Assembly (NCBI GenBank): GCA_016710685.1
Contig: JADJVC010000004.1
Coordinates: 1-19,979 of the forward strand
Direction: 5' to 3'
DNA length: 19,979 nucleotides
DNA from: Flavobacteriales bacterium
Lineage (GTDB): Bacteria > Bacteroidota > Bacteroidia > Flavobacteriales_F > PHOS-HE28
Part shown: positions 9,008 to 16,269 of the stretch, piece after piece
Position numbering within the stretch: position 1 is the first letter of the stretch
How the letters are laid out: each line of letters begins with the position of its first letter
Program-made: the position numbers and the translations under genes
The notes under the pieces: model-generated
What the model was told of the DNA's origin: nothing
Database searches by the model: none
What the model saw: only the letters and a program-made list of their open reading frames with translations

Positions 9008-9048
9008 GGAAGCCGGAAAAACGGCTTTCCGAAAGGGCCGCAAAGGTA
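9008..9048 (-). promoter_or_regulatory. Promoter -7 element and 5'-UTR hairpin of the helicase gene
   Basis: The minus strand reads TACCTTTG at 9048-9041, a perfect match to the Bacteroidota -7 consensus TAnnTTTG and the same eight bases as the rpsT promoter. No good TTG lies 19 bases upstream, so the -33 box is weak. Between it and the ATG, GGAAAGCCG (9030-9022) pairs with CGGCTTCC (9015-9008) over a T5 loop, with one bulged A. The same GAAAGCCG can instead pair with CGGCCCTTTC just upstream (9040-9031), so the two pairings exclude each other. A regulated leader is possible but unproven. Confidence 0.5.
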
Positions 9049-9144
9049 CGACCTCTGCTCGGGGTAATATGCGAAGATCCTTTCAGGCCTCTGGGCGATC
9101 GGGTTTGCAGCCTTTGCCTGGCGGCGTGATGTGTAAATAGGAAC

Positions 9145-9261
9145 GAACCACGGATGAACACAGATTCACACTGATACATTTCGGACTGGCCTCGCTGTTT
9201 GGTCCATGGCCGTCGTCCATTCATTCGGATATCAGTGTGAATCCGTGTGTATCCGTGGTTC
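9145..9261. repeat. Palindromic intergenic element A (10-bp unit arms)
   Basis: Arms 9145-9176 and 9230-9261 are inverted copies matching at 29 of 32 bases, around a 53-base loop. Each arm has three tandem 10-base units of the form NNMCACNGAT: in the left arm AACCACGGAT, GAACACAGAT, TCACACTGAT. It lies downstream of wecB (stop at 9315) and upstream of the helicase promoter. I recall closely similar CCACGGAT-type sequences scattered between genes in many environmental bacteria, so this is probably a dispersed element, not a gene-specific site. It could also end wecB transcription. The rest of 8990-9314 has no gene. Confidence 0.75.
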
Positions 9262-9314
9262 TATACTGACACAAAAGTTGCCCAAAGGGCGCTTCTGACG
9301 TGATAGCCTTGTGT

Positions 9315-10463
9315 TCAACTCAAAAGCGCGGCACATATAGCCTCAGCAGCATGGCCATCGCCGAAGAGCGGCGGGCATGCCGGCGCGCCGTTCGCCAGAA
9401 AATCCGCTGCCGCATTTGCGATGCGTGCAGGGTCGGCATCCGCCAGCACGGCCTGTCCGCGTTCCACCAGCTCCACCCATTCGGTCTGTGGGCGCAAGAT
9501 CACGCAGGGCTTCGCGAAGAAAAACGCTTCCTTCTGCACACCGCCGCTGTCCGTTACGACCAGTTTGGCATGGCTCTCCAATGCGATCATGTCCAAAAAA
9601 CCGGCGGGTGGGGCAAGAATGAACCCCTTGGCGGCCGCCAGCTCGCGGGCCAAAGCCGGGTCCATGCGCTCTTCCATGGCTTTTTTGGTCCGCGGGTGCA
9701 AAGGCAGCACAATGGGAAGGCCGTGTAAATGATGCATTTTCAGCAGGGTGCTGAAAATGGCGTTCAACCGTTCCGGCTCATCCGTGTTGTTGTCGCGATG
9801 AACGGTTGCCAGTATGAAGCCGTTCATGCCCAGCCCCAGGTCGGCGATGATGGTGGACCGCTCTTTCGCAAGTTCCGCGAAGCGCATGCTGTTGTCGAAC
9901 ATCACGTCGCCGCAGTTCAGCACGTGGGGCTTGTCCGCTGTGGCAGTGCCTGCGTTCTTCAGGTCGAAGCCTTCGTTGGCAAGGTTCGTCACGGCGGTTT
10001 CTGTGGGGCAGAAGAGCCAGGTGGAGCAATGGTCGCACACCACGCGGTTCACTTCCTCCGGCATGGCCTTGTTGAAGGAGCGCAGGCCCGCCTCCACGTG
10101 AGCTACCGGAATGTGGATCTTCGCAGCAGCGAGCGCACCGGCCAGCGTGCTGTTCGTGTCGCCATACAACAGTACCACGTCGTGTTTTCCGGTCTTCAGT
10201 TCCGTTTCGATGCCTTCGATCATGCGGGCGGTCTGCGCGCCATGGCTGCCGCTGCCCACGTTGAGGGCGATGTCCGCGCCGGGTATGCCGAGCTCATCGA
10301 AGAACACTTGCGACATGTTGTTGTCGTAGTGCTGGCCGGTGTGCAGCAGCGTTTCCTGGATGCGCCCTTTGAATTTGGTGCGTACAGCGTGGCTGATGGC
10401 GGCAGCCTTGATGATCTGGGGGCGGGCGCCGATAATGGTGAGGATGCGCAGTGGTGTGGCCAT
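9315..10463 (-). CDS. wecB: UDP-N-acetylglucosamine 2-epimerase (non-hydrolysing)
   Basis: The enzyme interconverts UDP-GlcNAc and UDP-ManNAc in the cytoplasm, supplying ManNAc-type sugars for surface polysaccharide. The 382-residue length is typical. Signature parts: IIGARPQIIKA (10-20), HTGQHYD (41-47), YGDTNST (100-106), AHVEAGLRSF (121-130), PEEVNR (135-140), TVHRDNN (220-226), HPRTKKA and TDSGGVQKEAFFFAKP near the end. By comparison with E. coli WecB, D102, E124, E136/E137 and H222 sit where the catalytic residues are expected. The gene starts one base after the radC stop codon, so the two are almost surely co-transcribed, an unusual partner for a polysaccharide gene. The sugar transferase and other polysaccharide genes lie 1-9 kb further. 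Confidence 0.95.
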   Translation of the reverse strand: MATPLRILTIIGARPQIIKAAAISHAVRTKFKGRIQETLLHTGQHYDNNMSQVFFDELGIPGADIALNVGSGSHGAQTARMIEGIETELKTGKHDVVLLYGDTNSTLAGALAAAKIHIPVAHVEAGLRSFNKAMPEEVNRVVCDHCSTWLFCPTETAVTNLANEGFDLKNAGTATADKPHVLNCGDVMFDNSMRFAELAKERSTIIADLGLGMNGFILATVHRDNNTDEPERLNAIFSTLLKMHHLHGLPIVLPLHPRTKKAMEERMDPALARELAAAKGFILAPPAGFLDMIALESHAKLVVTDSGGVQKEAFFFAKPCVILRPQTEWVELVERGQAVLADADPARIANAAADFLANGAPACPPLFGDGHAAEAICAALLS

Positions 10464-10464
10464 G

Positions 10465-11178
10465 TCAGCTCATTTGTCCGTTATCGGCGAAGCTGTAATA
10501 GTTTTCGCCAGCGATGATGATGTGGTCTTGAACAATGATGTCCAAGAAGCGGCCGCCCTCCATGAGTTTTTTGGTGAGGCGGATGTCCTCCTCGCTGGGC
10601 CGCAACTGGCCACTGGGATGGTTGTGTGCCACGGCGATGCAGGAAGCGCCGGCTTCGAGTGCCTTGCGGAAGATCACCTTGGGATCGGCCACCGTGCCAT
10701 GTACGCCGCCGATGCTGATGCGTTTGGAGTCGATCAGGCGGAGGCCACGATCCAGCATCAACATCCAGAATTCTTCCAGGTGCAGGTCGGCGATCTTGTG
10801 GCGCAGTTCTTCGAACACGTGCGCGCTGGTGGCAATGCGCGGGCGCTCACGCGGTGCGGTTGCCCTGCGACGCTGGCCCAATTCCAATGCGGCAAGTATG
10901 CTGAGCGCTTTCGCTTCACCCACACCGGGGCGCTTCATCAGCTCGGTGGGAGTGGAGGTAGCCAGTGCATTGAGGTCATTGCCTGCTGCGGCGAGTATTT
11001 CGCGTGCCACTTCCAAAGCGCTGCGGCTAGGCGTTCCAGCGCGGATCAGGATGGCTACCAGCTCGGCATCCGAAAGGGCTTTGGCGCCCATCGCCATCAT
11101 GCGTTCGCGCGGGCGGTCGCCTTTGTCCCAGTTGGGAATGCTGAGGCGTTTGTCTTCGGAATTCGTTTCGCTGCCCAT
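10465..11178 (-). CDS. radC: RadC family JAB-domain protein
   Basis: 237 residues. The N-terminal part (DRPRERMMAMGAKALSDAEL, then ELMKRPGVGEAKALSILAA) is the usual RadC region with a helix-hairpin-helix motif. The C-terminal JAB/MPN domain has the zinc-site pattern HNHPSG (185-190) and Asp at 198 in SEEDIRLTKKL, with Glu in LEEFWMLML. RadC was named as a DNA repair gene, but that role is doubtful; the JAB fold suggests a zinc-dependent hydrolase of unknown substrate. The start at ATG 11178 follows the rpsT terminator; CATCTTTG just upstream is one base from the -7 consensus but has no matching TTG. It precedes wecB by one base. Confidence 0.93.
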   Translation of the reverse strand: MGSETNSEDKRLSIPNWDKGDRPRERMMAMGAKALSDAELVAILIRAGTPSRSALEVAREILAAAGNDLNALATSTPTELMKRPGVGEAKALSILAALELGQRRRATAPRERPRIATSAHVFEELRHKIADLHLEEFWMLMLDRGLRLIDSKRISIGGVHGTVADPKVIFRKALEAGASCIAVAHNHPSGQLRPSEEDIRLTKKLMEGGRFLDIIVQDHIIIAGENYYSFADNGQMS

Positions 11179-11226
11179 CCGTGGCCAAAGATGCGAGTTG
11201 GCGCGGGACCGACCGGCACAAAATGC

Positions 11227-11253
11227 GAACAGGCCCCGAAAAGGGGCCTGTTC
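11227..11253 (-). terminator. Strong hairpin terminator after rpsT
   Basis: GAACAGGCCCC and GGGGCCTGTTC form a perfect 11-bp stem with a 5-base loop, starting 21 bases after the rpsT stop. On the minus strand the 3' side is GCATTTTGTG, a weak T-run. It separates rpsT from the radC-wecB unit. Confidence 0.75.
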
Positions 11254-11273
11254 AAAACGGGAATGGACGGAGC

Positions 11274-11528
11274 TTATTTCAGCCCGGCCACATGCAGTTG
11301 CAGGCTGCTCTTCAGGTTGGCGGCCTTGTTCTTGTGGATGATGTTGCGCTTCGCCAATTTGTCCAGCATGCTGTTCACTTTGGGCAGCAGCTCAACGGCC
11401 TCCTTCTTCTCGGTGCTGGCGCGGATGTCGCGCACGGCATTACGGGTGGTCTTGTGCTGGTAACGGTTGCGTTCGTTGCGGCTTTCGCTCTGGCGAATGC
11501 GCTTTACGGAAGACTTGTGGTTGGCCAT
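11274..11528 (-). CDS. rpsT: 30S ribosomal protein S20
   Basis: An 84-residue basic protein beginning MANHKSSVKRIRQSESRN, the standard S20 N-terminus, followed by NRYQHKTTRNAVRDIRA and a C-terminal HKNKAANLKSSLQLHVAGL. S20 is a primary binder of 16S rRNA in the body of the small subunit. Intact and of normal length. It is a single-gene unit: a consensus promoter at 11549-11578 lies just upstream and a strong hairpin (11227-11253) just downstream. The leader is only about 15-20 bases. Confidence 0.98.
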   Translation of the reverse strand: MANHKSSVKRIRQSESRNERNRYQHKTTRNAVRDIRASTEKKEAVELLPKVNSMLDKLAKRNIIHKNKAANLKSSLQLHVAGLK

Positions 11529-11548
11529 GGGGTCCTGAAAAGGGACGG

Positions 11549-11578
11549 CAAAGGTAATGAGATCCGGGGTTCGTGCAA
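11549..11578 (-). promoter_or_regulatory. Consensus Bacteroidota promoter for rpsT
   Basis: On the minus strand TTG at 11578-11576, a 19-base spacer, and TACCTTTG at 11556-11549 match the Bacteroidota sigma-A pattern (TTG, about 19-21 bases, TAnnTTTG) exactly. The ATG of rpsT starts 20 bases downstream. Confidence 0.78.
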
Positions 11579-11620
11579 CCCCTTGCGAAAATTCCTGGGA
11601 AGAGGCTCCGTTTTAGCCCG

Positions 11621-12774
11621 TCAATAGGCCATTTCCTCGCCGCCTGCAGCGTTGGTCACGGTCTTCAATACGATCTTGAGGTCCAGCATAAAGGACCAGT
11701 TCTCCAAGTACCACACGTCCAGGTCCACGCGCTTTTCCATCAATTCCGGGGTGCGTGTCTCGCCGCGGAAGCCGTTCACTTGGGCCCAACCGGTGATGCC
11801 GGGTCGCACAAAATGGCGCACCATGTATTTGTCAATGATATCGCGGAACTGGTCGTTGAGCTTCAGCGGGTGCGGCCGTGGCCCCACCACGCTCATGCTT
11901 CCCATCAACACATTGAAGAACTGTGGAAATTCGTCCAAGCTGGTCTTTCGGAGGAACGCGCCGATGCGCGTAATGCGCGGGTCGTCTTTAGTGGCCTGCT
12001 TCATGTCGCTGTCGACGTTCGTGCGCATGCTGCGGAATTTGTAGCAGGAGAATTTCTTCCGGCGCTCGCCCAAGCGGTCCTGCTTAAAGAAGACTGGGCC
12101 TTTTGAAGAGAGCTTCACCAAAATGGCGAGGATGGGGAAGAGCCACGAGAAGATCAACGTGATCACCAGAAAGGAGAAGACGATATCGAAGGCACGTTTA
12201 ACGAAGCGCGCGCTCCAGCGGTCGAGCGGCTCGTTACGCAGGCGGCTTACGGGTACGGCACCGTGGTAGGTAAGGTCGGCGGCATCTGCAACAGGAATGA
12301 AACTGTCGGTGCTGGGGATCACGCGGAAGCGGATGGTATTCCGTTCGCAGAATTCCATCAAACCATTGATCTCCTCGCGATAGCTGGAGGGCAGCGCGCA
12401 GTAAAGTATGTCGATGCGGTTCTGCGTGGCGAAGGCCTTCGCGGCATCTATGCTGCCGAGCTGTCGGGATGAAAGCACGCCGGTAATGGCCTTGTCGTGG
12501 AATACGCCCCGGAAGCGGTAGCCGCGCACTGTATGTTCATGGCAGTAATGGAAAATCTCCTCTGCCGCGGGTCCTTCACCCACGATGATGAGATCGCGGA
12601 CCAGGGTAAGTGGCTCAAAGCTGAGCACCTTGTTCAACCCCGACCGGACACCAGAGCGCTGGTTCCCGACATTGCGCAAGGCTTCGGATAGTTCTTCCGT
12701 ACGGCCACCCCGGAATTTTCTTCCCGATCTTGGAACTTTGGAAAGGATGCTCGGCGCGGGTCGAATTCTTCCAT
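11621..12774 (-). CDS. Polyprenyl-phosphate sugar phosphotransferase (WcaJ/WbaP-like), lacks N-terminal membrane bundle
   Basis: This type of enzyme moves a sugar phosphate from a UDP-sugar onto undecaprenyl phosphate, the first step of exopolysaccharide or O-antigen synthesis, at the inner membrane. Parts: a nucleotide-binding-like (CoA-binding_3) domain (RDLIIVGEGPAAEEIFHYC ... RGYRFRGVFHD), one membrane hairpin (DIVFSFLVITLIFSWLFPI), then the catalytic domain with GPVFFKQDRLGE, CYKFRSMRTN, KTSLDEFPQFFNVL (the Asp-Glu pair), MSVVGPRPHP and RPGITGWAQVNGFRGET. The C-terminus LDLKIVLKTVTNA is typical. Family members usually have about 460 residues with four extra N-terminal helices; here the leader MEEFDPRRASFPKF is hydrophilic. 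The start at ATG 12774 needs one frame change in a GGGG run near 12705; without it the only in-frame start is TTG 12679. A promoter-like TTG/TAGTTTCG pair lies upstream. Confidence 0.88.
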
Positions 12775-12811
12775 GTGGGACTTATACAACTTGTAACAAC
12801 GCTGGTCGATG

Positions 12812-12842
12812 CGAAACTACGATTCGTCGATTATTTTGTCAA
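12812..12842 (-). promoter_or_regulatory. Probable promoter of the sugar transferase gene
   Basis: On the minus strand, TTG at 12842-12840 is followed after 20 bases by TAGTTTCG (12819-12812), one mismatch from TAnnTTTG. The ATG at 12774 starts 37 bases downstream. It lies in the 12775-13053 divergent region; I found no equally good plus-strand promoter there for the DUF4834 gene. Confidence 0.5.
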
Positions 12843-13053
12843 GTTGGTCGATATTCGTTCAATCGAGCAAGTTCCGATTGAGAGACGAAGGTCTTGCTTT
12901 CCCGTCGAATTCGGACTCAAAAATCATGCCGCAGCAGGAGAGCTAAGGTATACCCTTGATTCTAACGGACAAACGCCATTTGTGGTTCGCGGGTTCACTG
13001 CGAACTGTGGATAAAGCGCCGCATGTTGAACCCGCGCGGCTACATTCGCGGCC

Positions 13054-13289
13054 ATGCCCCTGCTTTCCGCGAACGGCACGTTGCGCACCATTTTGGTGCT
13101 TCTGGTGCTCTGGCAACTGCTCCGGATCGTCACCAAAGTGTTGGCGGCGCCTAAGAACGGCGGTGCAGCCGGCACCGCACCCCGCAGGCCCAAAGGTGAC
13201 ATTCGAATCGAACAAGTTCAACCACCGCGTCATTCCATGGAACCGTTGGATGTGGAAGACGCCGACTTTGAAGAGATCAAAAGCCCTAA
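13054..13289 (+). CDS. DUF4834 small membrane protein (one frameshift near the end)
   Basis: About 78 residues. MPLLSANGTLRTILVLLVLW begins one membrane helix (ILVLLVLWQLLRIV), then a Gly/Ala/Pro/Arg-rich cytoplasmic tail, RPKGDIRIEQV and the acidic end DVEDADFEEIK. This helix plus RPKGxxxIE plus DxxDFEE pattern is the DUF4834 layout, a family confined to Bacteroidota with no known function, commonly next to the yfhO-like gene as here. As given, the frame runs on into the next gene; one extra A in the AAAA run at 13278-13281 restores a TAA stop at 13287-13289, 10 bases before the yfhO start. I therefore take the run-on as a sequence error and not a gene fusion. Confidence 0.75.
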
Positions 13290-13299
13290 CGACACCCCC

Positions 13300-16117
13300 A
13301 TGAAAGCCGTCAACTGGAAAAAATGCTGCCTGTCCTGGTAGCCGTGGCCGCCTTCTTTGTTCTGGCGTTGGGGTATTTCAGCCCTGTGCTGGAGGGCAAG
13401 CGCCTGAAACAAGGCGACATTGTGCATTACACGGGATGGCCCAGGAAATGCAGGAACACCGGGCCGCCCATGATGGCGAAGAGCCGTTGTGGACCGGCAG
13501 CATGTTCAGTGGTATGCCGGGCTATCAGATCGGCGTGGTCTGGCCCACCAATGCGCTCACGTGGCTGGATTCGGTTTTCAGTGGGTTCCTGCCGCGCCCG
13601 GCGTCTTTCGTCTTCCTCTATTTGGTTGGCATGTTCATGCTGCTGCTTTGTATGCGGGTGGACCCGTGGCTGGCGTTGTTGGGTGCGGTGGCGTATGCTT
13701 TCTCATCGTATTTTTGGTGATCGTCCAAGCAGGCCACAACAGCAAGGCGGTGGCCATCGGCTACATGCCCATGGTGCTCGGCGGGCTGTACATGTTGCTG
13801 CGCGGCCGAAAACTCGTCGGAGCTGCGCTTTTTGCGCTTTTCCTGGCCTTGGAGATCCATGCCAATCACGTACAGGTGGCTTATTACCTCGGCATTTTGT
13901 TGGTCCTGTTCGGGCTGGCTGAAGCGGTGAGCGCCTTGCGTGAAAAGCGGATCGGTGACTTCATGGGCCGCGGCGCGTTGGGGTTGTTGGGCGTGGCGTT
14001 AGCGGTGCTCTGTAACATCGGCCTGTTGTGGAGCACGTTGGAATACGGCGCCTATACCACTCGGGGAAAAAGCGAGCTCACCATCAACGCCGCCGGCGAT
14101 TCCAATGCGGCCATCAAAACTGATGGCCTGAACCGGGATTATGTGACCCATTGGAGTTACGGCAAGCAGGAAAGCCTCAGCTTGCTGGTGCCCGACATCA
14201 AAGGCGGCGCGAGCGGTTCATTCCTCCAGAGCCGCGAGGACCTGGACAAGCTCACCGACCCCGCATTTAAAAAAGTGGTGCTTGAAAAATACCAAGCAGG
14301 TGGCTACCTCAACAATTACTGGGGCGATCAGGATTTCACCAGCGGGCCGGTTTACATAGGGGCAATCATTATTCTGCTGATGTTGTTGCTGTTGGTGCAG
14401 GCTGAAGCGCGCGCGCGCTGGTGGATGCTGGCCGTGGTGCCATTGGTGATCATCTTAACGCAGATCGGCAGCCCGGTGGTCGTGGGCCTGTTATTGATCG
14501 CTTATCTGCTTTCGGGCCTTTACTTCTGGAAGGATACCTTGGCTTACGCGCTCTTTTCAGCGTTCGTGCTCACGCTGTTGCTCAGCTGGGGTCACAACTT
14601 CATGCCGCTCACGGATTTCTTCCTGGACCATGTGCCCGGCTACAACAAATTCCGCGCGGTCACCATTATTCTGGTGATCGTTGAACTGGCCGCACCGGTA
14701 CTTGCGGTGCTCTACTTGGGCCGCATGACCGAAGCGGGCAAGTGGGAGAAAGCTGTTGAACGCCGTTTCCTGGTCACCGCCGGGATGCTGGCGTTGCTCG
14801 TGGCTGTGATCGCCTTGGTGCCTGGCAGCTTGTTCGATTTCTTCGGCGAAACGGAGAAAGCGCAATTGAACGCCCAAATGGCAAGTGCCAAGGATGCTGG
14901 TTCCGTGCAAGCCTACATCGATGGCTTAAAGCAGTTGCGCACCGGAGTGCTGAGCGCGGATGCTTGGCGCAGTTTCGTCTTTATCATTCTTGGCGGCGGA
15001 CTGTTGTTCGCCTTCGGGCGCAGGCTTGTAGGACGCACGGTGTTGCTGCTCGGCATTGGCGTGCTTGTACTGGTGGACCTGTGGGGCGTGGACCAGCGCT
15101 ACGTCAACAACGACAAGGACGATAAAGGACAGTACATCGCCTGGGAAAATGCCGCGGACAACGCTTACCCGTTCAAGCCCCAACCGGCGGACATGGCGAT
15201 CGTGCAAGCTGAAGGCAATGCCGCCACGGATGCCGACTACGAGCAAGCCTTGGCCAAATTGAAGGCAAGCAAGGCCACGCTAAGCGGCACGCAGCGTATG
15301 GTGAACAAGGAAGAAGAAGCCATAACACGCTTTGGCAGCCTTCGCCGCACCACGGATTTCCGGGTGCTGGGGCTGCAGAACCCCTTCCAGGGCACGCGTG
15401 TGAGCTACTTCCACAAGAGCATCGGTGGCTACCACGGCGCCAAGTTGGAGCGCTACCAGGAGCTCATTGATTTTTACATCGCGCCCGAGTTGCAAGCGGT
15501 CATCGGCGCTTTCGGGCCCGGAGCTACCATGCAAACGTTCGACAGTGTATTGGCCCATCAACCGGTGCTGAACATGCTCAACACCAAGTACATCATCTAC
15601 GCGGACGACAAGGCGCCGATTCTCAACACCAACGCACTGGGTTCCGCTTGGTTCGTGGACGAGGTGAAAGAAGCGAAAGATGCCAATGAAGAGATCACGA
15701 TGCTTGGCACTATCGATCCCGCGAAACAGCCGTCGTGGATGCGCGGTACTACAAGGAAGTGGCCAGTGCCGCCAAGCCGGACCCCACCGCGAGCGTTAAG
15801 TTGAACGGCTATCGCTCCAACGACCTCAGCTACACGGTGCGCAGCGCGAACGGCGGCGTAGTGGTGTTCAGCGAGATCTGGTACGGCCCCGATTGGGTCG
15901 CCGAGATCGACGGCAAACCCGCGCCATACGTGCGTGCGGACTACGTTTTGCGCGCCATGCAAGTGCCCGCTGGCGAACACACCGTGCGTTTCCACATCGT
16001 GAGCAAACCTTATGAAGTGGGCGGGCGGATCGCCTCCATTAGTTCGTTTTGCTGGTGCTGTTGGTGTTGTTGGCACTGGGTTGGGATTGGAGGAAAAGAG
16101 GAGAAGAGGTAGAATAA
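13300..16117 (+). CDS. YfhO-family multi-pass membrane protein (five frameshifts)
   Basis: About 940 residues. The N-terminus (MLPVLVAVAAFFVLALGYF) is a helix followed by a large extracytoplasmic loop with GDIVHYTGMAQEM and GEEPLWTGSMFSGMPGY, as in GT-C type glycosyltransferases. A dozen or so helices follow, with LVIVQAGHNSKAVAIGYMP, WSYGKQESLSLLVPDIKGG, and a soluble C-terminal part (FRVLGLQNPFQGTRVSYFHK, IGGYHGAKLERYQELID, VLNMLNTKYIIYAD, SEIWYGPDWVAEIDG), closed by a last helix FVLLVLLVLLALGW. Bacteroidota YfhO proteins look the same; Bacillus YfhO glycosylates lipoteichoic acid, but the substrate here is unknown. Frame changes near 13317 (A run), 13430 (G run), 13712 (T run), 15726 (A run) and 16045 are each mended by one added base, so the gene is likely whole. 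Start: ATG 13300. Confidence 0.88.
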
Positions 16118-16224
16118 TGGACGCAGAGGCGCAGAGGCGCAGAGAAGAGAAAATGTTGGTGCGGACCGGACTCTTGTATATCGGCTTTCAAGGATTTCTC
16201 CGCGTCTCCGCGCCTCCGCGTCCA
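16118..16224. repeat. Palindromic intergenic element B (8-bp unit arms)
   Basis: Arms 16118-16147 and 16195-16224 are inverted copies matching at 25 of 30 bases, around a 47-base loop. Each arm has three tandem 8-base units GRCGCRGA; the left has GACGCAGA, GGCGCAGA, GGCGCAGA and the right (as its complement) has G in place of the A at the sixth position of each unit. All five mismatches are transitions. CCGCGCCTCCGC recurs at 16208-16219 and 16241-16252. It sits directly after the yfhO stop (16117) and 46 bases before the glycosyltransferase start. I recall CAGAGGCGCAGAG-type sequences as common between genes in many environmental bacteria. Confidence 0.75.
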
Positions 16225-16269
16225 ATACCCCATGCATTTTCCGCGCCTCCGCCCTTTGCGGCTCCTTCC

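Noticed and set aside
9279..9289. GCCC-AAA-GGGC hairpin after wecB as terminator
   Set aside because: Only a 4-bp stem; the large palindrome next to it is a better candidate.
9729..10517. Plus-strand open frame of 262 codons opposite wecB
   Set aside because: Antisense shadow of a confident gene.
10339..11463. Long plus-strand open frame of 374 codons opposite wecB, radC and rpsT
   Set aside because: It lies antisense to three well-recognised genes, has no recognisable motifs, and crosses a strong terminator; long antisense frames are expected in GC-rich coding DNA.
13041..13048. TACATTCG as a -7 element for the DUF4834 gene
   Set aside because: Two features count against it: only five bases separate it from the ATG, and no TTG lies at the right distance.
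13200..13215. ATTCGAATCGAAC resembling a tRNA T-loop
   Set aside because: Inside the DUF4834 coding frame, with no acceptor or anticodon stem around it.
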